A DNA stretch of 64,000 nucleotides from Halostagnicola larsenii XH-48 (lineage in GTDB: Archaea > Halobacteriota > Halobacteria > Halobacteriales > Natrialbaceae). Positions within the stretch are counted from its first letter, which is position 1. The number at the start of each line of letters is the position of its first letter. The DNA is taken from assembly GCF_000517625.1 (NCBI RefSeq), contig NZ_CP007055.1, forward strand, positions 682,001-746,000, in the 5' to 3' direction. The notes under the pieces are model-generated. The model made no database searches, had not been told where the DNA came from, and saw only the letters and a list, made by a program, of their open reading frames with translations. Of the stretch, positions 43,215-52,373 are shown piece after piece. The position numbers were made by a program, and so were the translations under genes.

Positions 43215-44603
43215 ATGACCGACACTCACGCGCTGTACGCCGTCTCCCCGCTCGACGGCCGGTACGGGGGTCGCACCGCCCCGTTGTCGCCCTACGCCAG
43301 CGAAGCCGCGCTCATGCGCGCCCGCGTCCGCGTCGAAGTGGAGTACCTGATCGCGCTCGCCGACTGCGAGGCGACGCCGCTCGAGCTAGCCATCGACGAT
43401 CGAAAGCGGCTTCGCGGCCTCTACAACCACTTCGCCGAGGAGGACGCGAGGCTGATCAAGACCCTCGAGACGGAGGGCTACGAGGAGTTCGAAGCCACGA
43501 ACCACGACGTGAAGGCCGTCGAGTACTTCATCCGTCATAACCTGCCCGCGGGCAGCGACGCTTCGTCCTGGATCCACTTCGGACTCACCAGCGAGGACGT
43601 GAACAACCTCGCCCATCGCCTGCTCGTCGGGGACGCCGTCGAGGACGTGTTGCTGGGCGAACTGTTCGAACTGCAAGACACGCTGTCGGCGATGGCCCGC
43701 GAACACCGGGATCTGCCGATGCTCGCCCGAACGCACGGCCAGCCCGCGACGCCAACGACGTTCGGCAAGGAACTGGCCGTCTACGCGGCCCGCCTCGGTC
43801 GAACGGCAGCGCGCGTTCGCGAAGCGACCGACAATCTCCGGGGCAAGCTTGGCGGTGCGAGCGGCACCTACGCCGCCCACGTCGCGGCGTACCCGGACAT
43901 CGACTGGCAGGCTTTCGCCGAGGCGTTCGTCACCGACCTCGGCCTCGAATTCGAACCGCTCACGACGCAGGTCAACCCCTGCGACGACCTCGCGGCACTG
44001 TTCGACGCCTTCCGCAGCGTCAACGACGTGTTGCTCGATCTCGACCGGGATATGTGGCTCTACGTCTCCGATCGCTACCTCGGTCAGGAGGCCGTCGAAG
44101 GCGAAACCGGCTCCTCGACGATGCCCCACAAGGTCAACCCGATCGACTTCGAGAACAGCGAGGGCAATCTCTCGAAGGCCAACTCGGATCTGACCTTCCT
44201 GGCGGACTACGTGACGACCTCGAGACTCCAGCGCGACCTGTCGGATTCGACCGTCAAACGAAACATCGGTGCCGCGTTCGCACACTGTCTCATCGGCTAC
44301 AAGAAGACCGCCGCGGGTCTTTCGAAGGTCGTCCCGAACGAACACGTCATGCGCGACGAACTCGAGTCGACCCCCGAGATTATCGGTGAGGCGGTCCAGA
44401 CGATCCTCAGACGGGAGGGACAGGAAGACGCCTACGAGCGGGTCAAGGCCGTCACCCGCGGGAAGGACGTCTCGCTCGAGGACTTTCAGGACATGTTCGA
44501 CGAACTCGACGTGGACGAGGACGTTCGCGAGGAACTCCACGCGCTGACGCCGGCGGGGTACACCGGCATCGCCGACGATCTGGTCGACGACGTTCCGAAG
44601 TAG
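43215..44603 (+). CDS. purB: Adenylosuccinate lyase
   Basis: A 462-residue fumarase/aspartase-superfamily enzyme. It has the N-terminal ALYAVSPLDGRYGGRT, the His region ARTHGQPATPTTFGKELA, and the superfamily signature GSSTMPHKVNPIDFEN with the mobile catalytic Ser. It splits SAICAR and adenylosuccinate, the two fumarate-releasing steps of purine synthesis. The ATG at 43215 is chosen by family N-terminus. It is divergent from the purN-purH gene, so the purine genes share a promoter region. Confidence 0.96.
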   Translation: MTDTHALYAVSPLDGRYGGRTAPLSPYASEAALMRARVRVEVEYLIALADCEATPLELAIDDRKRLRGLYNHFAEEDARLIKTLETEGYEEFEATNHDVKAVEYFIRHNLPAGSDASSWIHFGLTSEDVNNLAHRLLVGDAVEDVLLGELFELQDTLSAMAREHRDLPMLARTHGQPATPTTFGKELAVYAARLGRTAARVREATDNLRGKLGGASGTYAAHVAAYPDIDWQAFAEAFVTDLGLEFEPLTTQVNPCDDLAALFDAFRSVNDVLLDLDRDMWLYVSDRYLGQEAVEGETGSSTMPHKVNPIDFENSEGNLSKANSDLTFLADYVTTSRLQRDLSDSTVKRNIGAAFAHCLIGYKKTAAGLSKVVPNEHVMRDELESTPEIIGEAVQTILRREGQEDAYERVKAVTRGKDVSLEDFQDMFDELDVDEDVREELHALTPAGYTGIADDLVDDVPK

Positions 44604-44756
44604 TCCGGATTCCCGGTCTGCAGACCCGTCTGGCTTCTCTCGAAGTGACCGCTACTCGAACAGTTACTGCCTAATTTCGCTCGAGCGTCTGCAGTCTGTT
44701 TTTCTTCGAGCCGTCCGCATGTTTATAGCCAATCATGTAGAACTCTCTGTCATACC

Positions 44757-46409
44757 ATGCTATACCATCACGGGGAGCAGGTCGAACACATGGGAGTGCT
44801 CCCGTCGATGTCTGCAGACCGGTACGGTGACAAGACGGCGTTCTCGTTCATGGGGACCGAGCAGTCCTACGCCGAACTCGAGACGCGGTCGAACGAGGTC
44901 GCGAACGTGCTGGTCGACCACGGCGTCGAATCGGGCGACCGGGTCGGCCTATTCATTCCGAACACGATGCAGTTTCCGGCGGCGTACTTCGGCGTGATCA
45001 AGGCCGGAGCCGTCGCGACGCCGCTCAACCTGCGGATGGATCCCGAGACGCTGACGTATATCCTCGACGACGCGGGGGCGGACGTCCTCATCGGGTCGGC
45101 GCTCCTCGCGGACGAGGCTCAGGAACTGGCGGCTGCGGCGGGTATCGAGACGCTGTTTCTCCCCGGAGTCGACGACGCCGAGCGGGGGATCGTCAACTAC
45201 TCGCACGCGCTGATGGAGGCCGACGACGAGTTCGAGCGGGTCGAACGCGAGTACGGCGACATCGCCGCCCAGCCTTACACCAGCGGCACGACAGGTCGAC
45301 CGAAGGGCGTGATGCTCTCGCATCGCAATCTCCTGGCGACGGTCGAGAGCTACAGTCAGGGCGGACTCGACGTCGGTCCCGATGACACACTGTTGCTCGT
45401 CCTCCCGCTCTTTCACATCTACGGGCTCAACGCCCTGCTGGGTTCGTACGTCTACGCCGGATCGAAGATGGTTCTCCAACCCAAGCCCGAGCCGAAGAAC
45501 ATGCTCCGCGCCATCGAGGACCATCGGGTGACGAAGTTCTCCGGCGTCCCCGCGATGTACACCATGTTGTTTCGCGAGTACCGAGAGGACCCCGACGCGT
45601 ACGACCTCTCCTCGCTCGAGCACGTCACCTGCGCGGCGGCACCGCTCGCGGAGGACGTCCGCCGGACGATCGAAGACGCCTGGGAAACGCCGGTCCTCGA
45701 GGGCTGGGGGATGACCGAAACCTCCCCCGCGGGAACGCTCGAGCCCGCCATCGCCATCCACAAGGAGGCGGGGTGTATCGGTCCCCCTCTCCCGGGAATC
45801 GACCTCAAGATCGTCGATCCGGCGACGAGAGAGACGATCGTCGGCCCGGCGGACCTCGAGCCCACGCCGAGCGACGAAATCGAGTTCGACGACGAGGAGG
45901 CGGTGACCGGCGAACTCGCGATTCGCGGCGACAACGTCTTCGAGGGCTACTACAACCGCCCGGAGAAGACCGCCAAGGTTCTCGACGACGAGGGCTGGTT
46001 CTACACCGAAGACATCGCCCGCGTCGACGCGGACGGCTACTTCTGGATGGTCGACCGCGCCGACGACATGATCATTGCGGGCGGGGAGAACGTCTATCCC
46101 GCGGAAGTCGAATCCGCGCTCTACGAACACCCCGACGTGGCCGAGGCAGCCGTCGTCGCGGCTCCCCACGAGGTCAAAGGCGAAGCTCCGGTCGGCTACG
46201 TCGTCCTCGAGGAAGGTGCCGACCTGACGGAACGAGAGCTACGGGAGTTCTCGCTCGATTACGTCGCGACCTACGCCCATCCGCGGCGGATCTTCACCGT
46301 CGACGAACTCCCCCGCAGCGCGACTCAGAAGGTCCAACGCTACAAACTCGAGGAAGACGTCGCCGAGCGTCTGGACGAACCGCTCGAGTCGGGGACCGGC
46401 GACTTGTAG
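44757..46409 (+). CDS. Long-chain acyl-CoA ligase (AMP-binding enzyme)
   Basis: A 550-residue adenylate-forming enzyme. It has the P-loop-like YTSGTTGRPKGVMLSH (about residues 176-191), GWGMTETSP, the DEGWFYTEDIA hinge region, and a C-terminal domain with the catalytic Lys in PRSATQKVQRYKL. It activates a carboxylic acid to acyl-AMP and then acyl-CoA. Medium or long-chain fatty acids are the likely substrates, but aromatic or short acids cannot be excluded. A TTTATAG element lies about 33 nt upstream of the ATG. It is a single gene. Confidence 0.88.
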   Translation: MLYHHGEQVEHMGVLPSMSADRYGDKTAFSFMGTEQSYAELETRSNEVANVLVDHGVESGDRVGLFIPNTMQFPAAYFGVIKAGAVATPLNLRMDPETLTYILDDAGADVLIGSALLADEAQELAAAAGIETLFLPGVDDAERGIVNYSHALMEADDEFERVEREYGDIAAQPYTSGTTGRPKGVMLSHRNLLATVESYSQGGLDVGPDDTLLLVLPLFHIYGLNALLGSYVYAGSKMVLQPKPEPKNMLRAIEDHRVTKFSGVPAMYTMLFREYREDPDAYDLSSLEHVTCAAAPLAEDVRRTIEDAWETPVLEGWGMTETSPAGTLEPAIAIHKEAGCIGPPLPGIDLKIVDPATRETIVGPADLEPTPSDEIEFDDEEAVTGELAIRGDNVFEGYYNRPEKTAKVLDDEGWFYTEDIARVDADGYFWMVDRADDMIIAGGENVYPAEVESALYEHPDVAEAAVVAAPHEVKGEAPVGYVVLEEGADLTERELREFSLDYVATYAHPRRIFTVDELPRSATQKVQRYKLEEDVAERLDEPLESGTGDL

Positions 46410-46416
46410 CCCGCCA

Positions 46417-47076
46417 CTACAATTGGTCTGTAAAAGGCAGGTCATCACGGTCGATTCGATCGAGTCTGGTCGGAACGATTCGACCGATGCGGGTGAAAAG
46501 CAGTATCGTCGAGGCGAACAACAGTCCGATAATCGAGAGGACGACGCCGTCGGGGATGGCGAATGCATCGTCGGCAGAAGCGACGACGGAGCTCACGGCC
46601 AGGGCCGTGAGCGTTCCGTAGTAGGCGCTCTCACCGGCGACGAGCGGTCGGGCTGGCCGCTCGGATTCCGCGTTCGAGTCGTCCGAACTGCGCGGCGAAA
46701 CCTCGAAGTACGGTCGGAACAGTTCCAGGTGCGTACCCGGACTGATGACCCCACGGGACTGATCGTAGTCGATCACGTCGTTTTTGTCGAGTTTCGGCAG
46801 GTGCGACTGGTAGAGCGGGATGTAGACACGCTGGCGTTCGGTCGAACGTAACTGTTCAACGGTCGTCTCGTGTTCCCGGGCAGCGACGTGTTCTGCGACC
46901 TCGCGCATCTTGACCGGTCCGTTCGCCTCGAGGAGGTACCGAATCGTCTCCCGTCGCCGGCTCGTTTGCAGGAGATGAAAGATGGCGTCTCGCGAGAGCG
47001 GACTCGTCGCGGTTGCGTTCGGATGGCTTGGGTTCGCCTCCTCGGGAGTCCTCGGCCGGTCTGTCTGGAGGGTCAT
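46417..47076 (-). CDS. DUF7344-type winged-helix protein with C-terminal membrane helices
   Basis: A 219-residue protein. The N-terminal winged-helix (DUF7344-like) runs from about residue 28 to 115: SRDAIFHLLQTSRRRETIRYLLE, MREVAEHVAARE, then RVYIPLYQSHLPKLDKNDVIDYD. An acidic linker is followed by two hydrophobic helices (YYGTLTALAVSSVVASA and GVVLSIIGLLFASTILLF). This is a common haloarchaeal design for membrane-tethered transcription regulators. The target is unknown. It is convergent with the acyl-CoA ligase gene. Confidence 0.83.
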   Translation of the reverse strand: MTLQTDRPRTPEEANPSHPNATATSPLSRDAIFHLLQTSRRRETIRYLLEANGPVKMREVAEHVAAREHETTVEQLRSTERQRVYIPLYQSHLPKLDKNDVIDYDQSRGVISPGTHLELFRPYFEVSPRSSDDSNAESERPARPLVAGESAYYGTLTALAVSSVVASADDAFAIPDGVVLSIIGLLFASTILLFTRIGRIVPTRLDRIDRDDLPFTDQL

Positions 47077-47156
47077 ACTCGAACTGGATACTCCCTGGGA
47101 ATCACGTAAGCTTTCTCATGTCAGAAGTAATAATTATCGTGAGCGTTCGGGTAGGT

Positions 47157-47249
47157 ATGAAAACATATCCTCGGTGTGCAATGTCGCTCGAGAAATCGAG
47201 CGCGGGTACCGCATCGGTCTCACTCGAGAGTCGGTCGGCGTCCAACTAG
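47157..47249 (+). CDS. Possible 30-aa leaderless ORF
   Basis: MKTYPRCAMSLEKSS... 30 codons, stop at 47247-47249, overlapping the MATE stop by four bases on the other strand. A TAATAATTA element is centred about 26 nt before its ATG, the spacing of leaderless haloarchaeal genes. The peptide is Ser-rich with no recognisable motif, and the same element could instead serve the divergent DUF7344 gene. Low confidence. Confidence 0.2.
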   Translation: MKTYPRCAMSLEKSSAGTASVSLESRSASN

Positions 47250-48715
47250 TCCGCAGTCGGAGAGGGCGGCGTGTCGACGACGCCCTCCGTCCAGGTGCCT
47301 CGGAAGAACCAGAGGCCCGCAATAATGACGCTCACCACGTTCGAGATGGCCATCGCGTACCAGACGCCGGCTTCGCCGATTCCTGCCCACTGAATCAGCC
47401 CGTAGGCGACCGGGATCTGGATGATCCACAGCGAGAGAATTGAGAATCCCATGGCGATTCGCGTGCTCCCGCTGCCCCGGAACGCCCCCATCAGGATCTG
47501 GAAGACCCCGAGGAACGCGAACGTCGGGCCGACGATCATGAGGAAGTCGGCACCCATCCGGATAACCTCCGCCGATTCGTCGCCGGTCAGGAAGACGTCG
47601 ATAATCTCCGTTGCGAACGCGTAGACGCCGACGCTCATCGCCGCGAACGCCCCGCCGATGATCCCCGCGTTCAACAGAACGCCGCGGCGGGCGCGGTCGG
47701 TCTGCTTTGCTCCGAGATTCTGGCCAACGACGACCTCGGTCGCCTGCGCGATCCCAAGCGAGAGGAGGGTGAATACCGCGTACACGCGACTGCCGACGCC
47801 GAAGGCCGCGACGGCGTCCGAACCGGCGATGGCCACCAGCGCCGTCAGGACCGTTAGGCCGAGCGCTCGAGTGCTCTGTTCGATCCCGGCGGGAATGCCG
47901 AGGCGAACGATCGTTTTCACGGTCTCGAGTTTCAGGCGGAACTGCGAGAGCGACGGGCGAATTCCCAGTTGGCCCGAGAACAGCAGCCAGACGCCGACGA
48001 CCGCGCCGACTGCGCGGCTGAACACCGTCGCGATAGCAGCGCCTTCCACCCCGAGACCGGCAAATCCGGTCATCGAGTACAGCGACGACTCGAGGGCTTC
48101 AAATCCGAGCGCGCCGAACAGCGGGTTCCCTTCGAATCCGAGGATAAGGAACGGGTCGAGGACGACGTTGAGGACGACGCTGATGGTCATCAGATAAAGC
48201 GGCGTCCGCGTATCGCCCCAGCCGCGCAACAGCGCCTGAAACATGAAGAACGCGAAGACGGTCACCGTCCCGATGAACCAGGCGCGCGTGTAATCGACGG
48301 CCATTCCGTGGACCGCGCTTCCGGCCTCGGCACCGACGAGCGTGAGCAACTGCGGCGCGAAGATGTAGCCGACGATCGAAGCTATCAGCGAGACGAGCAG
48401 GACGAACGACATCGTCTGTCCGACCACGTGATCGACCTGCTCGTCGTTGTCCGCACCCTTGTGCTGGGCGATCAGGATAGTCCCGGCGACCGTAAATCCG
48501 CCGCCGATACTGATGACCAGAAAGATGATCGGGAACGCAAAGGAGATTGCGGCGACGGCGTCAGCGCCAATGCGGCCGACCCAGAACGTATCCGCGATGT
48601 TGTACGCGACCTGAAGCAACTGCGTCAGGATGAGCGGAATCGCGAGAAAGACGATCGGCTTCAACAACTCTCCGGTGGTCACGTCGACGGACCGGTCTTC
48701 GCCGGCCGCGCTCAT
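47246..48715 (-). CDS. MATE-family efflux transporter
   Basis: A 489-residue, 12-helix transporter with two similar halves: ELLKPIVFLAIPLILTQLLQVAYNIADTFWVGRIGADAVAAIS in the first, and TIVRLGIPAGIEQSTRALGLTVLTALVAIAGSDAVAAFGVG in the second. It exports cationic drugs or metabolites, driven by Na+ or H+. Its ATG overlaps the stop of a 46-codon upstream ORF. The promoter with a palindrome lies before that ORF, so expression of the transporter is probably regulated by a DNA-binding repressor. Confidence 0.92.
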   Translation of the reverse strand: MSAAGEDRSVDVTTGELLKPIVFLAIPLILTQLLQVAYNIADTFWVGRIGADAVAAISFAFPIIFLVISIGGGFTVAGTILIAQHKGADNDEQVDHVVGQTMSFVLLVSLIASIVGYIFAPQLLTLVGAEAGSAVHGMAVDYTRAWFIGTVTVFAFFMFQALLRGWGDTRTPLYLMTISVVLNVVLDPFLILGFEGNPLFGALGFEALESSLYSMTGFAGLGVEGAAIATVFSRAVGAVVGVWLLFSGQLGIRPSLSQFRLKLETVKTIVRLGIPAGIEQSTRALGLTVLTALVAIAGSDAVAAFGVGSRVYAVFTLLSLGIAQATEVVVGQNLGAKQTDRARRGVLLNAGIIGGAFAAMSVGVYAFATEIIDVFLTGDESAEVIRMGADFLMIVGPTFAFLGVFQILMGAFRGSGSTRIAMGFSILSLWIIQIPVAYGLIQWAGIGEAGVWYAMAISNVVSVIIAGLWFFRGTWTEGVVDTPPSPTAD

Positions 48716-48852
48716 TTTCCACCCGTCAACTGGCGGGCGTCCGCAGGCCGCTCTCTCGAGCGGAACACGGCGTCGATACGATCGGGGAGGACGTTCTGTT
48801 CGAGCGGCCGATCAGAGTCCCTCGGCCAGCGTCGATTCAGCGATTGCCACAT
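48712..48852 (-). CDS. Possible 46-aa leaderless ORF coupled to the MATE gene
   Basis: A 46-codon ORF, MWQSLNRRWPRDSDRPLEQ ... ARQLTGGK, that ends in an ATGA overlap with the MATE start. A CCTATAC element lies about 30 nt before its ATG, and a perfect palindrome sits between the two. It would therefore be the first ORF on the MATE transcript and its translation would deliver ribosomes to the transporter start. The sequence is Arg-rich and resembles no family I know; it may be a coupling leader rather than a functional protein. Confidence 0.35.
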   Translation of the reverse strand: MWQSLNRRWPRDSDRPLEQNVLPDRIDAVFRSRERPADARQLTGGK

Positions 48853-48856
48853 AGTA

Positions 48857-48870
48857 ACTGACTAGTCAGT
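48857..48870. promoter_or_regulatory. 14-bp perfect palindrome upstream of the MATE unit
   Basis: ACTGACTAGTCAGT is a perfect palindrome (the CAGT is repeated once more to the right) between a TATA-like CCTATAC (about 48880-48886) and the ATG at 48852. A repressor there would block transcription start. The TGACT/AGTCA arms resemble operators of TetR-family efflux repressors in general; no such repressor gene is adjacent. Confidence 0.5.
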
Positions 48871-49026
48871 CAGTCCGTATAGGCGTTTCGTGAGTGTGGG
48901 TTGCGGAAACAAAGATATCGAGTACCACGGCCACAGAACCAGAATCTCGGGAAACGAGGCCACCCCTTCAAAAACGCGTCCGTCTGACTGACGACCGAAC
49001 CGTCGAAAATAGCGACAAAACCCGAT

Positions 49027-49254
49027 CTATTCGGTGAGCGGGAGGAAAATCCCGAACACGAACGGCGAGAAGAAGCCGACGAGAAGACCGATGATCGAAA
49101 GAGCATACAGGAGCGTGTCTTCCCAGGCGGGGAGGCCGCCGAAGTACGTCTGGCCGACGAATTCGCCGCCGACGCCGATTACGAGCAAACTAAGACCGAG
49201 GAAGAACCCGGCTTTGGTCAGAAAGGGATAATCGAGTTTTCCGTAGCGTCCCAT
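49027..49254 (-). CDS. Small membrane protein, 2 TM segments (75 aa)
   Basis: A 75-residue protein starting MGRYGKLDYPFLTKAGFFLG. It has hydrophobic helices FLGLSLLVIGVGGEFVG and LYALSIIGLLVGFFSPFVFGIFLPL joined by a loop with YFGGLPAWEDT. It is of a type conserved in haloarchaea (DUF7860-like by recall). The function is unknown. The ATG at 49254 is chosen; the upstream in-frame extension overlaps dapE antisense sequence. Confidence 0.7.
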   Translation of the reverse strand: MGRYGKLDYPFLTKAGFFLGLSLLVIGVGGEFVGQTYFGGLPAWEDTLLYALSIIGLLVGFFSPFVFGIFLPLTE

Positions 49255-49352
49255 ACGACCGGCTACTCGTGTGGAAGTAATAGGTTTACGGAAGACTGCA
49301 GAATCAGCTGATAAGTCGATCGATGGCCTACTCGAGTGTTTGTGCGGCCCGA

Positions 49353-50465
49353 TCAGCTGAGGAGATTCTCGAGCGTCTCGCAGGTCGCCGCGGCCGCTCG
49401 CTCGATGTCGGAGAGGCGAACGTACTCGCGTTCGGCGTGAGCGACGCCGCCCTCGTCGTCCTCGAGGACGCCCGGGCCGAAGACCACCGTCGGCGCGTCG
49501 GCGGCGAAGAAGCCGGCCTCGGTCGCCGCCCCGAACGACCGCACGCCCCCGCCGCTTGCCTCCCGAAGCGTCCGAACGAGGACATCGTCGGAATCGGTCA
49601 CGAACGGCTTCGGAAACGGCGTGTCGGGTCGGATGAGCGAGACCGAGACCTGAAGATCCTCCCGAACCCGATCCGTGAGGTGCGCCTCGAGGGCCGCTCG
49701 AAACGAGTCGCTGGTCTCCGGGGGCACGCTCCGTCGGTCGAACGTGAGCCGGCACCGTTCCGGAACTCTGTTCGGCGCTTCGCCGGCCTCGAGCATGGTC
49801 GCCGTCAGTTTCGGCTCCCCGAGCGTGGCGTCCGCGTCCGGTTCAGCCTCGTCATCGTAGCTTCGTAGCGCTTCGAGGACTGTCTCGAGGCCGAATATCG
49901 CGTTTCGTTCCGCGGGTACCTTCGCCGCGTGGCCGCTCTCGCCCTCGAGGGTGATCGTCCCTTCGCACTGTCCGCGGGCGGCGATACACACGTCGAGACC
50001 CGTCGGTTCGCCGACGATGAAGCCGTCCGCAGACGGGGCCAGCGTCTCCTGTAACCCCGCCGCGCCGGTCATCAGCGTCTCCTCGTCGGTGGTGATCGCC
50101 AGCGTCAGTTTCCCGGCGGTCGGTTCGACGCCCACGAAGGCGGCGAGCAGGGCGGTGAGCGGTCCCTTCGCGTCACAGGCCCCGCGCCCGCGGACGATAT
50201 CGCCGTCGCGCTCGTATGGGACGTGCGGGGCGACGGTGTCGATGTGAGTGTTCAAGACGATGTGCGGGCCGTCGCCGTCCGTTCTGTCGGCTTCTCCCTG
50301 TTCGACAGCGCCTCGGCTGGCGAGGACGTTCCCGTAGTCGTCCACCGTGGGCTCGATCCCGGCGTCGCGAAGCGTTTCACAGAGCAGGTCCCGCATCTCC
50401 GAAACGTCCTTGTGGGAGGGCGTCCGGACCGCGTCGGCGTGGAACTGCGCGATATCGAACCCCAT
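49353..50465 (-). CDS. dapE: Succinyl-diaminopimelate desuccinylase-like M20 peptidase
   Basis: A 370-residue di-zinc M20 hydrolase. Metal ligands are visible in VLNTHIDTVAP, RGACDAKGPLTALL and AITTDEETLMTGA, with the dimerisation domain around ESGHAAKVPAERNAIFG and the last ligand near the C-terminus (GGVAHAEREYVRLSD). It lies 1-2 nt downstream of lysA, in the lysine cluster with dapD, which makes succinylated intermediates; this supports DapE over other M20 activities. It is the last gene of that transcript. Confidence 0.88.
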   Translation of the reverse strand: MGFDIAQFHADAVRTPSHKDVSEMRDLLCETLRDAGIEPTVDDYGNVLASRGAVEQGEADRTDGDGPHIVLNTHIDTVAPHVPYERDGDIVRGRGACDAKGPLTALLAAFVGVEPTAGKLTLAITTDEETLMTGAAGLQETLAPSADGFIVGEPTGLDVCIAARGQCEGTITLEGESGHAAKVPAERNAIFGLETVLEALRSYDDEAEPDADATLGEPKLTATMLEAGEAPNRVPERCRLTFDRRSVPPETSDSFRAALEAHLTDRVREDLQVSVSLIRPDTPFPKPFVTDSDDVLVRTLREASGGGVRSFGAATEAGFFAADAPTVVFGPGVLEDDEGGVAHAEREYVRLSDIERAAAATCETLENLLS

Positions 50466-50466
50466 C

Positions 50467-51714
50467 TTACTGCCCCGACTCGCGCTCGACGCGCGTTACG
50501 TCCTCGAGCGTTTCGCGCCGGCGAACGACCCGATCCTCGCCGTCTTCGAGCGCCACTTCCGCCGGTCGGGGCTGGGAGTGAAACTGGCTGGCGAGTTCGT
50601 AGCCGTACGACCCCGCGTTACCGATCGCGACGACGTCGCCGCGCTCGGGTCGGGCGACTGGACGATCGTGGGCGAAGACGTCCGCGCTGGTACAGACCGG
50701 CCCGCCGACGGTGACCTCGCGGGCCTCGCGATCGGGTGCGCTGACGTTCAGCATGGGATGGTAGGAGCCGAACATCGCGGGACGAATGAGGGTTGCGAGG
50801 CTGGCGTCGATGCCGACCACGGTCGTGTCGGGTGCTTCCTTGATCGTGTTCACTTCCGAGAGGATGAGTCCCGCGTCGGCGACGACGTAGCGGCCGGGCT
50901 CGAGTTTCAACTGCGCTTCGAGGTCGCCGATCGCCTCGCGGACCATATTCGAGGTCTTCTCGAGGTCTAAGGGCTCGTCGTCCTCGCGGTAGGGAACGCC
51001 GTAGCCGCCGCCGACGTCGACGAACTCGAGGGTGTCGTCGCCGACCCGGCGAGCCATCTCGCCGACGCGGGAAATGGCCCGACAGTGATCCTCGAGACCC
51101 GCTGTCAGCACGCCGCTGCCGGCGTGGGCGTGGAGGCCGACGAGGTCGAAGTCCTCGCGCACGCGCTCGGCGACTTCGGGGACGCGCTCGTAGGGGATCC
51201 CGAACTTCGCGTCCGCGCCGGTCGCGACCTTCTCGTGGTGGCCCGTTCCGATACCGGGGTTGATCCGGATGGCGATTCGCCCGTCGTAGCCGCGCTCTGC
51301 GAGGCGCTCGAGCGTATCGACCGCGCCGATGGTGATCGTCAGCCCCGGATGCTCCGCGGCGAGGTCGGTCGCGTAGTCGAGGTCGTGGTCCGGCGGGTTG
51401 ACGGCGGTGTACTGCAGTTCGTTCGGGTCCGCGCCCGCGTCGATCGACCGCCGGAGTTCGCCCCAGGCCGCACACTCGATGCTCCCGCCGGCCTCGAGGA
51501 CCGCCTCGAGGACCGCCTTCCCAGTGTGGGCTTTCGCCGCGTACATCACGTGTGCGTCCGGGAACGCGGCCGAAAATCGGGCGTAGTTCGCCTTCACGCG
51601 GTCGAGGTCCATCACGTAAAGCGGCGTATCGTACTCGTCGGCGAGCGACTCGAGTCGCTCGAGATCCCAGTCGTCGAGCCGGCGAACGGCCGGCGAGTCC
51701 GCGAGATCACTCAT
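50467..51714 (-). CDS. lysA: Diaminopimelate decarboxylase
   Basis: A 415-residue PLP enzyme of the alanine-racemase-like fold III group. The PLP lysine is in MYAAKAHTGKAVLEAV. The Gly-rich phosphate site is FVDVGGGYGVPY, EPGRYVVADAG follows, and the C-terminal active-site Cys is in GGPVCTSADVFAHD. It converts meso-DAP to lysine. The ATG at 51714 is supported by the family start. In this window it is separated from dapD by an oppositely oriented two-gene insertion, so it must have its own promoter in 51715-52022. Confidence 0.94.
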   Translation of the reverse strand: MSDLADSPAVRRLDDWDLERLESLADEYDTPLYVMDLDRVKANYARFSAAFPDAHVMYAAKAHTGKAVLEAVLEAGGSIECAAWGELRRSIDAGADPNELQYTAVNPPDHDLDYATDLAAEHPGLTITIGAVDTLERLAERGYDGRIAIRINPGIGTGHHEKVATGADAKFGIPYERVPEVAERVREDFDLVGLHAHAGSGVLTAGLEDHCRAISRVGEMARRVGDDTLEFVDVGGGYGVPYREDDEPLDLEKTSNMVREAIGDLEAQLKLEPGRYVVADAGLILSEVNTIKEAPDTTVVGIDASLATLIRPAMFGSYHPMLNVSAPDREAREVTVGGPVCTSADVFAHDRPVARPERGDVVAIGNAGSYGYELASQFHSQPRPAEVALEDGEDRVVRRRETLEDVTRVERESGQ

Positions 51715-52022
51715 TATCCACTGGAAGTGACCGGGAGGATTCAAGCGTTTGGGTTCGTCCGTTCGTCGGAAACTACGAGGCGACTCACCCGAATAGCTCG
51801 CGTCTCCCCACACGCCACTCGGTTCAGTATCATCACGCTGCTACCGGATGGTGAACTCGGTGGGCTCCCCGCCTGTTTCCGCTCGAGTTCCGCAGTCGAT
51901 TCTCGAAGCGGCGTTCCGCCGGCAAATTGAAAGGGTACATTAGATACGTAGAATACAAACCTGCTTCTCATACGGACAATATTTCGGATACACTCTTGGT
52001 TATCCGGTTCGTTGGTTCTCGT
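51715..52022. other. Divergent promoter region between lysA and the winged-helix/MazF pair
   Basis: About 300 bases holding two promoters. The left half is GC-rich and should contain the lysA promoter, though I cannot point to its TATA box. The right half is AT-rich (51925-51985) with CAATATTT around 51978-51985, followed by an inverted repeat (listed separately) and the winged-helix gene. I see no gene in it. Confidence 0.45.
51985..52006. promoter_or_regulatory. Inverted repeat before the winged-helix/MazF pair
   Basis: CGGATA (51985-51990) and TATCCG (52001-52006) flank a 10-nt spacer. The repeat lies just downstream of a possible TATA (CAATATTT) and ends 16 nt before the ATG at 52023, a position suited to autorepression by the encoded winged-helix protein. 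The arms are short, so chance occurrence is possible. Confidence 0.35.
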
Positions 52023-52373
52023 ATGTCGATCGATATCGAGGATTTCGAGGAACGCGCCCCCGAGGAACTCGAGGAGCCGAGTAACGCCGAACGAGTGCTC
52101 CAATTTCTCCACGAGCACAGCGACAAGGCGTGGAAGGCGTCGACGATCGCCAAACGGGCGGATGTCAACGAAAACTCGATCTCGGCTGTCCTCAATCGGC
52201 TGAAGGAGCAGGATCTCGTCCGACACAAGGGCTCGTACTGGGCGATTACGGACGACACGGAACGCCTTCGTCGTGCGCACCAGTTCCACCGGACGGCCCA
52301 GCGATTCGACGAACTATACGGCGAAGAGGATCGCGAGGAGTGGATCGAAGCGAGTGAGCGAGCGAACGAATGA
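52023..52373 (+). CDS. MarR-like winged-helix protein, possible antitoxin
   Basis: A 116-residue acidic protein. Residues about 28-80 form a winged helix: VLQFLHEHSDKAWKASTIAKRADVNENSISAVLNRLKEQDLVRHKGSYWAIT, a typical MarR/IclR-like fold. The C-terminal helix is charged (QRFDELYGEEDREEWIEASERANE). It overlaps the MazF-like gene by four bases (ATGA at 52370-52373), so the two are translated together. That pairing suggests the antitoxin/repressor of a toxin-antitoxin pair. The ATG at 52023 is chosen; the upstream extension is promoter sequence. Confidence 0.72.
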   Translation: MSIDIEDFEERAPEELEEPSNAERVLQFLHEHSDKAWKASTIAKRADVNENSISAVLNRLKEQDLVRHKGSYWAITDDTERLRRAHQFHRTAQRFDELYGEEDREEWIEASERANE

